Positions 5,826 through 9,216 of a DNA stretch of 9,216 bases are shown here, in pieces. The first letter of the stretch is position 1. Each line of letters starts with the position of its first letter. Origin of the DNA: Pseudomonadota bacterium. Lineage in GTDB: Bacteria > Pseudomonadota > Alphaproteobacteria > UBA828 > JAPUJA01. A program made the translations under genes and the position numbers. The notes under the pieces were generated by a model. It was not told the DNA's origin and ran no database searches. It saw only the letters and a list, made by a program, of their open reading frames with translations. Location of the stretch: contig JAPUJA010000299.1 of NCBI GenBank assembly GCA_027296525.1, positions 1-9,216 on the forward strand, read 5' to 3'.

Positions 5826-6705
5826 TTTTCGACCCTTCGAACGAATGGCCCTGATCGGGCTTGGGCTCATCGGCTCGTCTCTCGGGTGGGTCGCGCGTCG
5901 GGAGACGCTTGCCAAGGAGATCGTGGGCTGTGCGCGAACCGAGGCGACGCGGGAAAAGGCGCTCGAGCTCGGCTTCATCGACCGGGCGAGCCCCGATCCG
6001 GCCGCCTGCGTCGAAGGCGCCGATCTCGTCATCCTCTGCGTGCCGTTGGGAGTCAACGCCGCCATCGCGGCCGCGATGAAGGGCGCCCTCGCGGCGGCGG
6101 CGATCGTGACCGACGTGGGTTCGGTCAAGAAGGCGGTGATCCGCGACGTCGCGCCCCACATCCCCGAGGGCGTGCATTTCGTGCCCGGCCACCCGGTCGC
6201 CGGGACCGAGCATTCAGGACCCGAGGCGGGTTTCGCCGAGCTCTTCGAGGGGCGCTGGTGCATCCTCACCCCCCCGCCCGGAACCGATGAGGACGCCGTC
6301 AAGCGTTTAAGCGCGTTCTGGCGGGCCGCCGGCTCGACGGTCGAGATCATGGAGGCCGAGCATCATGACCTGGTGCTCGCGATCACCTCGCATCTTCCCC
6401 ATTTGATCGCCTACAACATCGTCGGCACCGCCGCCGACCTCGAGGAGGTGACGCGCCAGGAGGTCTTCAAATACGCGGCCGGCGGGTTTCGGGACTTCAC
6501 GCGCATCGCGGCGTCCGACCCGGTCATGTGGCGCGATATCTTCATGAACAACCGCGAAGCCGTGCTCGAAATGCTCGGGCGCTTCATCGAGGATCTGACC
6601 GCCCTGCAACGTACCATCCGCTGGGACGACGCGGAGGCCCTCGAAGCGCTCTTCCGCCGCACCCGTGAAATCCGGCGCGGCGTGGTCGAGGCGCGTCAGG
6701 CTTAA
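5818..6705 (+). CDS. tyrA: Prephenate / arogenate dehydrogenase TyrA
   Basis: A 295-residue cytosolic enzyme that oxidatively decarboxylates prephenate (to 4-hydroxyphenylpyruvate) or arogenate (to tyrosine). The Rossmann dinucleotide motif is IGLGLIGSSLG (13-23). Then come VTDVGSVK (97-104), PGHPVAGTEHSGPEAG (123-138) with His125, ITSHLPHLIAYN (189-200) with catalytic-region His192 and His195, and GFRDFTRIAASDP (223-235) with Arg225. There is no C-terminal ACT domain, so feedback inhibition by tyrosine through ACT is not expected. Coenzyme choice (NAD or NADP) and prephenate-versus-arogenate preference cannot be read reliably. The start ATG at 5818 lies inside the end of hisC, giving an 8-base overlap and coupled translation. 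An ATG at 5845, just before the Rossmann motif, is a shorter alternative. It is the last gene of the operon. Confidence 0.93.
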   Translation: MDDFRPFERMALIGLGLIGSSLGWVARRETLAKEIVGCARTEATREKALELGFIDRASPDPAACVEGADLVILCVPLGVNAAIAAAMKGALAAAAIVTDVGSVKKAVIRDVAPHIPEGVHFVPGHPVAGTEHSGPEAGFAELFEGRWCILTPPPGTDEDAVKRLSAFWRAAGSTVEIMEAEHHDLVLAITSHLPHLIAYNIVGTAADLEEVTRQEVFKYAAGGFRDFTRIAASDPVMWRDIFMNNREAVLEMLGRFIEDLTALQRTIRWDDAEALEALFRRTREIRRGVVEARQA

Positions 6706-6723
6706 GGCGCTTAGGCGTCCCAG

Positions 6724-6738
6724 GCGAACGGCGTTCGC
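6724..6738. terminator. Weak hairpin between tyrA and the DUF2125 gene
   Basis: GCGAAC, a 3-base loop, and GTTCGC form a 6-bp stem 19 bp after the tyrA stop. No T-run follows on either strand, so it does not meet the intrinsic terminator rule. It could protect a 3' end or assist Rho-dependent ending between the two convergent genes. Confidence 0.3.
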
Positions 6739-6774
6739 GCGCCGGTTTCGGGGGGATTGGTCTTGGCCGCCGTT

Positions 6775-7845
6775 TTAAGGCTTAGGCGCCGTTTCGTTCA
6801 GCACGGAGGTTTCGGGCGGGAGCAGAGGCGGGATCTCCATGAGGCGGACGGTGCCGACGACGAGGTTGCCGTCCTGGACCGTGAGCGGGAGATCGAGCGT
6901 CGGCGGTCCGCCGGGTTCGGTGGGCTTCGCGAGCAGGTGGAAGGCGATCTTGAAGAGGAAGGCATCGCCCAGCGGCACGAGCTTGTTCATCACGAGCGCG
7001 TCCACCACGTCGCCATAGCCGGTGATCTTCGCCGCGAACGCTCCCAGGGGACGCATCTCCGGGTCGAGGGCGAGCGTGCCGTTGGTCTCGAGCTCGACCG
7101 GGCCCCAGCGCAGCTCGAGCCGCTCGACCTCGACCGTGCCGCCCGCGTCGCGCCAGTCGGCGAGCGCCCGGGAGAGCTTCGCGTCGGTGAGCGGGCCCTT
7201 GACGACGGCGTCGAGCGCGACCCTTTCGACCTCCTTGCCGAGACCCAGATACATGTCCGGCGGCAGGGTCAGGCGATCGAGCCGAAGGCTGAGGCTGACC
7301 GTCTCGCTCTGGTGATCCGGGGTCTCCGGATAATCGCGCCGGATCGACAATGTCAGAGCGCGCCCGGTCGCGGGGGCCGCGAATTCGGGGCTGTCGATCT
7401 CGTAGTCGCTGATCTCGATATCGAGGTCGGTGAGACGGCCCTTCGAGTCGACGCGAAGATCGGCGCGGCCCCGCTCGATGGCGCAGGCGATGTCCTGCCA
7501 GAGATCCCCGCGCAGAAGACGCAGGGCGTGCCGGCCCGAAAGCGTGAATTCCATCGCGCCCACCCGCCAGGGCGGGGCTTCGGCGCGCAGGCGCTCGGCC
7601 TGCCAGATCCAGCCGCTCGCCTCGCGGCCGATGAGGGGGTGTGGGATGTCGACTCGAAAACGGGTGGGGAAACCGGTGATCACCGGGTGGCCGAGCTCGA
7701 CCTCGTAGCCCTCGGCGCGGCGCTCCTCCGCCCATCGCTCCAGGCCGTGCTCGATTTTTCCGGCCGCGATGAGCCAGTAGGCCGAATAGGCCCCGACGAC
7801 GACGGCGGTGGCTCCCGCGGCGGCCGTCCACTTGCCGATCCGCAT
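6775..7845 (-). CDS. DUF2125 membrane-anchored protein
   Basis: A 356-residue protein with one hydrophobic segment at about 7-28 after a short basic start (MRIGKW), so it is probably anchored in the inner membrane with its bulk in the periplasm. The long remainder is beta-rich, with repeated short strands. VITGFPTRFRVDIPHP (55-70) and RWGPVELETNGTLALD (246-261) are features I associate with DUF2125, a mainly alphaproteobacterial family of unknown function. The frame runs open upstream to 8655, but that part is antisense to chaC. The ATG at 7845 has a strong GGGAGGAG four bases upstream and starts the membrane segment cleanly. It is convergent with tyrA and divergent from chaC, an arrangement I recall from related genomes. 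No enzymatic motif is visible and the function is unknown. Confidence 0.85.
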   Translation of the reverse strand: MRIGKWTAAAGATAVVVGAYSAYWLIAAGKIEHGLERWAEERRAEGYEVELGHPVITGFPTRFRVDIPHPLIGREASGWIWQAERLRAEAPPWRVGAMEFTLSGRHALRLLRGDLWQDIACAIERGRADLRVDSKGRLTDLDIEISDYEIDSPEFAAPATGRALTLSIRRDYPETPDHQSETVSLSLRLDRLTLPPDMYLGLGKEVERVALDAVVKGPLTDAKLSRALADWRDAGGTVEVERLELRWGPVELETNGTLALDPEMRPLGAFAAKITGYGDVVDALVMNKLVPLGDAFLFKIAFHLLAKPTEPGGPPTLDLPLTVQDGNLVVGTVRLMEIPPLLPPETSVLNETAPKP

Positions 7846-7900
7846 GGTGCTCCTCCCGATCCCGCGCAACGACAGAGCACACAATCCGAAGCGGTGCTTC

Positions 7901-7917
7901 TTGGCACGAAATTGGTT
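7901..7917 (+). promoter_or_regulatory. Sigma-54-like promoter match upstream of chaC
   Basis: TTGGCACGAAATTGGTT matches the -24 half of the RpoN consensus (YTGGCACGR) completely. The -12 half, with correct GG-N10-G spacing, has GT where GC is expected. It faces chaC, whose ATG is 112 bp further on. With the -12 mismatch it may be chance. The rest of the 183-bp gap between the DUF2125 gene and chaC (7846-8028) shows no clear sigma-70 pair on either strand. Confidence 0.25.
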
Positions 7918-8028
7918 AACAAGAGGGAAGCGCCGCCTTGCAGGGGAGATGGTAAACCTCCGGCGAATTCGGGGCAAGAGAGCTCGGCGGGGGCGTTCGG
8001 AGGGAATCGGGGAGGAGTTGAGGCTGTC

Positions 8029-8568
8029 ATGACCGGCACGCGCGATGACATCTGGGTCTTCGCCTATGGCTCGCTCATGTGGCACCCGGGATTCGCGCAT
8101 GTCGAGGCGCGCCCGGCGTGGCTCAGGGGCTATCACCGGGCGTTTTGCATCTACTCCTACCATTACCGCGGAACCGCCGAGCGTCCGGGCCTGGTGCTCG
8201 GCCTCGATCGCGGCGGCTCCTGCCGGGGCATGGCCTTTCGCGTCGCCGCGGACGAGGCCGGGGAGGTGCTCGCCTATCTCGAGGATCGTGAGCACGTCCT
8301 GCCCGTCTATGAGCGGCGCGTTCTGCCCGTGTCGCTGGGCACGCGCCGGGTTCCGGCCACCACCTACCTGGCCGACCGGAAAGGTCCGCAATATGCCGGC
8401 AAGCTCGCGCCCGAGCGGATCGCGCATCTGCTCGTCACGGGCGCGGGGCGAAGCGGGACGGGCATCGAATATCTCGAGAACACCGTGCGCCATCTGGACG
8501 AGCTCGGGATTCCCGACCGGCGCCTGCACGCCTTGCTCGAACACGCGCGCCGGATGGCGGCCGGCTGA
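8029..8568 (+). CDS. chaC: ChaC-type gamma-glutamylcyclotransferase
   Basis: A 179-residue cytosolic protein of the ChaC family. These enzymes cleave glutathione to 5-oxoproline and Cys-Gly and so take part in glutathione turnover. The family signature VFAYGSLMWHPGF lies at 10-22 (YGSL 13-16 binds the gamma-glutamyl group). The catalytic-glutamate region is LEDREHVLPVYERR (84-97, Glu88 the likely base). TTYLADRKGPQYAG (111-124) and GIEYLENTVRHLDELGI (145-161) complete the family pattern, and the length is normal. The same frame stays open far upstream, but the ATG at 8029 has GGGGAGGAG about 11 bases before it and starts right at the fold. It is divergent from the DUF2125 gene and 119 bp before the GFA gene, which has its own promoter candidate. 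Confidence 0.9.
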   Translation: MTGTRDDIWVFAYGSLMWHPGFAHVEARPAWLRGYHRAFCIYSYHYRGTAERPGLVLGLDRGGSCRGMAFRVAADEAGEVLAYLEDREHVLPVYERRVLPVSLGTRRVPATTYLADRKGPQYAGKLAPERIAHLLVTGAGRSGTGIEYLENTVRHLDELGIPDRRLHALLEHARRMAAG

Positions 8569-8591
8569 GGGTCGGAGCGGCCGGCTACTCT

Positions 8592-8604
8592 GGGAAGATT
8601 TCCC
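8592..8604. repeat. Short inverted repeat GGGAA-N3-TTCCC after chaC
   Basis: A perfect 5-bp inverted repeat 23 bp after the chaC stop. There is no T-run, so it is a poor terminator. It may equally be a protein site in the GFA gene's upstream region, as its centre is about 31 bp (three helical turns) from the centre of the next inverted repeat. Confidence 0.25.
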
Positions 8605-8621
8605 GGGCACGGTTCGTCGCG

Positions 8622-8637
8622 GATGGGATAATCCATC
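8622..8637 (+). promoter_or_regulatory. Candidate extended -10 within an inverted repeat, upstream of the GFA gene
   Basis: TGG-GATAAT (8624-8632) fits an extended -10 with five of six hexamer bases. It is enclosed by GATGG (8622-8626) and CCATC (8633-8637), so a bound repressor would cover the -10. No good -35 is seen. The start would be near 8639, leaving a leader of about 49 nt. Confidence 0.35.
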
Positions 8638-8672
8638 GGGCGTTGAGTCGGACATGCCACGGTGAATGATCT

Positions 8673-8679
8673 TAAGGAG
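8673..8679 (+). promoter_or_regulatory. Strong ribosome binding site of the GFA gene
   Basis: TAAGGAG eight bases before the ATG at 8688 is the clearest Shine-Dalgarno sequence in the window and fixes that start over nearby in-frame alternatives. Confidence 0.8.
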
Positions 8680-8687
8680 TCAGGGCC

Positions 8688-9086
8688 ATGACACATGAAG
8701 GCGGTTGTTTCTGCGGCAAGCTGCGCTATCGGGCCGAAGGTCGGCCCTTGCGCGTCATGCATTGTCACTGCACGATTTGCCGGCGGGTCACGGGCGCACC
8801 GGTCGTGACCTGGATCACCTTTCCCACCAAGGGCTTGAGCTGGCCCAAGGGCGAGCCTGCCCGGCTCAAATCCACCGCAAGCGCCACGCGCTATTTCTGT
8901 GCCGGCTGCGGGACCCACCTCGTCTTCGTGATCGACGGCGCCGAGGAACTCGACGTGACGGTGGCAAGCCTCGATCATCCCGAGGCCGCCAAGCCGGAGC
9001 ATCACATCTTCGTCACCACCCGCGTGCCGTGGCTCCAATTGAGCGACGGCCTGCCCGAATATGTCGATTGGGGCCCGGATCTGTAG
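8688..9086 (+). CDS. GFA-family zinc-binding protein (Gfa/CENP-V fold)
   Basis: A 132-residue protein of the glutathione-dependent formaldehyde-activating (GFA, or CENP-V/GFA) domain family. The cysteine pattern is complete: GGCFCG (Cys7, Cys9), HCHCTICRR (Cys26, Cys28, Cys31) and YFCAGCGTHL (Cys71, Cys74), expected to hold one structural and one catalytic-type zinc. Founder Gfa was described as joining formaldehyde to glutathione, but most members have no assigned reaction, so a specific activity should not be assumed. The C-terminal VPWLQLSDGLPEY (residues 114-126) is typical of the family. No formaldehyde dehydrogenase gene is next to it; chaC lies upstream and a CoA-transferase gene starts 55 bp downstream. 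Confidence 0.88.
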   Translation: MTHEGGCFCGKLRYRAEGRPLRVMHCHCTICRRVTGAPVVTWITFPTKGLSWPKGEPARLKSTASATRYFCAGCGTHLVFVIDGAEELDVTVASLDHPEAAKPEHHIFVTTRVPWLQLSDGLPEYVDWGPDL

Positions 9087-9141
9087 GCGGGCCTCGAGGA
9101 TGTGAAGACCTGTCAACTTTGCCGCTGACGAGGGAGATGAG

Positions 9142-9216
9142 ATGACCGGACCGCTCGAGGGCTACCGAATCGTCGATCTGACGACCATGATATCGGGTCC
9201 CCTGGCGACCATGATG
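9142..9216 (+). CDS. CaiB/BaiF-type (class III) CoA-transferase, N-terminal fragment
   Basis: Only 25 codons are present before the window ends. The reading MTGPLEGYRIVDLTTMISGP followed by LATMM is the classic start of class III CoA-transferases (GPL-G-RVLDLT--ISGP-A). These enzymes move CoA between acyl groups through an aspartyl-CoA intermediate; the catalytic Asp and the rest of the protein lie outside. AGGGAG (9131-9136) stands five bases before the ATG. The substrate cannot be inferred. The 55-bp gap after the GFA gene contains no clear terminator, so the two could share a transcript. Confidence 0.85.
   Translation, partial: MTGPLEGYRIVDLTTMISGPLATMM

Noticed and set aside
5025..6350. 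441-codon open frame antisense to hisC and tyrA
   Set aside because: Both sense genes are complete and clearly recognisable. The antisense frame has no domain and changes composition at the gene boundary.
6757..8028. Long open frame on the + strand running into chaC (603 codons in all)
   Set aside because: It is antisense to the DUF2125 gene, has no family features before residue 1 of ChaC, and its composition is typical of a shadow frame in GC-rich DNA. ChaC starts at 8029 with its own ribosome binding site.
7846..8655. N-terminal extension of the DUF2125 gene on the - strand (626 codons in all)
   Set aside because: The extension is antisense to chaC. The ATG at 7845 has a strong GGGAGGAG and begins directly with the membrane segment.

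Overview
This is a GC-rich chromosomal window (my impression is roughly 65% G+C) that reads as an alphaproteobacterium, probably of the Rhodospirillales type. The support is a PhaB-type reductase ending in NGGQHIY, a metX-metW pair, a chorismate mutase-hisC-tyrA run, and a DUF2125 protein beside a ChaC-type cyclotransferase. I see no rRNA or tRNA gene, CRISPR array, transposon, phage gene or integration scar. The window is dense housekeeping metabolism.

Layout, left to right. (1) 1-373 (+): 3' end of an acetoacetyl-CoA reductase gene (phaB-like), cut by the window edge. (2) 398-1003 (-): a small GST-family protein, convergent with phaB. (3) 1098-1889 (+): an uncharacterised SAM-methyltransferase-fold protein, divergent from the GST gene. 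It has a near-perfect extended -10 so close to its ATG that the mRNA may be leaderless, and a 15-bp in-frame tandem repeat at its 3' end. (4) 1899-3712 (-): metX then metW, overlapping by 4 bases, encoding homoserine acyltransfer for methionine synthesis. (5) 3713-3845: a shared divergent promoter region. (6) 3846-6705 (+): an aromatic amino acid operon of chorismate mutase, hisC and tyrA, with a 12-bp gap and then an 8-base overlap. (7) 6775-7845 (-): a membrane-anchored DUF2125 protein, convergent with tyrA. (8) 8029-8568 (+): ChaC-type gamma-glutamylcyclotransferase. (9) 8688-9086 (+): a GFA-family zinc protein. (10) 9142-9216 (+): the first 25 codons of a CaiB/BaiF (class III) CoA-transferase.

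How the genes work together. Chorismate mutase makes prephenate. TyrA oxidises prephenate or arogenate, and HisC can supply the aromatic transamination as well as its histidine-pathway step, so the operon covers chorismate to tyrosine. MetX activates homoserine and MetW is its usual partner. The GST, ChaC and GFA proteins all belong to families linked to glutathione, but they lie in separate transcription units and I do not claim a joint pathway.

I did not find a convincing undescribed system. The points most worth a second look are: the chorismate mutase fused to what looks like a catalytically dead prephenate-dehydratase domain; the likely leaderless methyltransferase gene with its pentapeptide-repeat tail; and palindromes placed at the metX, chorismate mutase and GFA promoters. 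All calls come from reading the sequence by eye. No database search or folding calculation was run.
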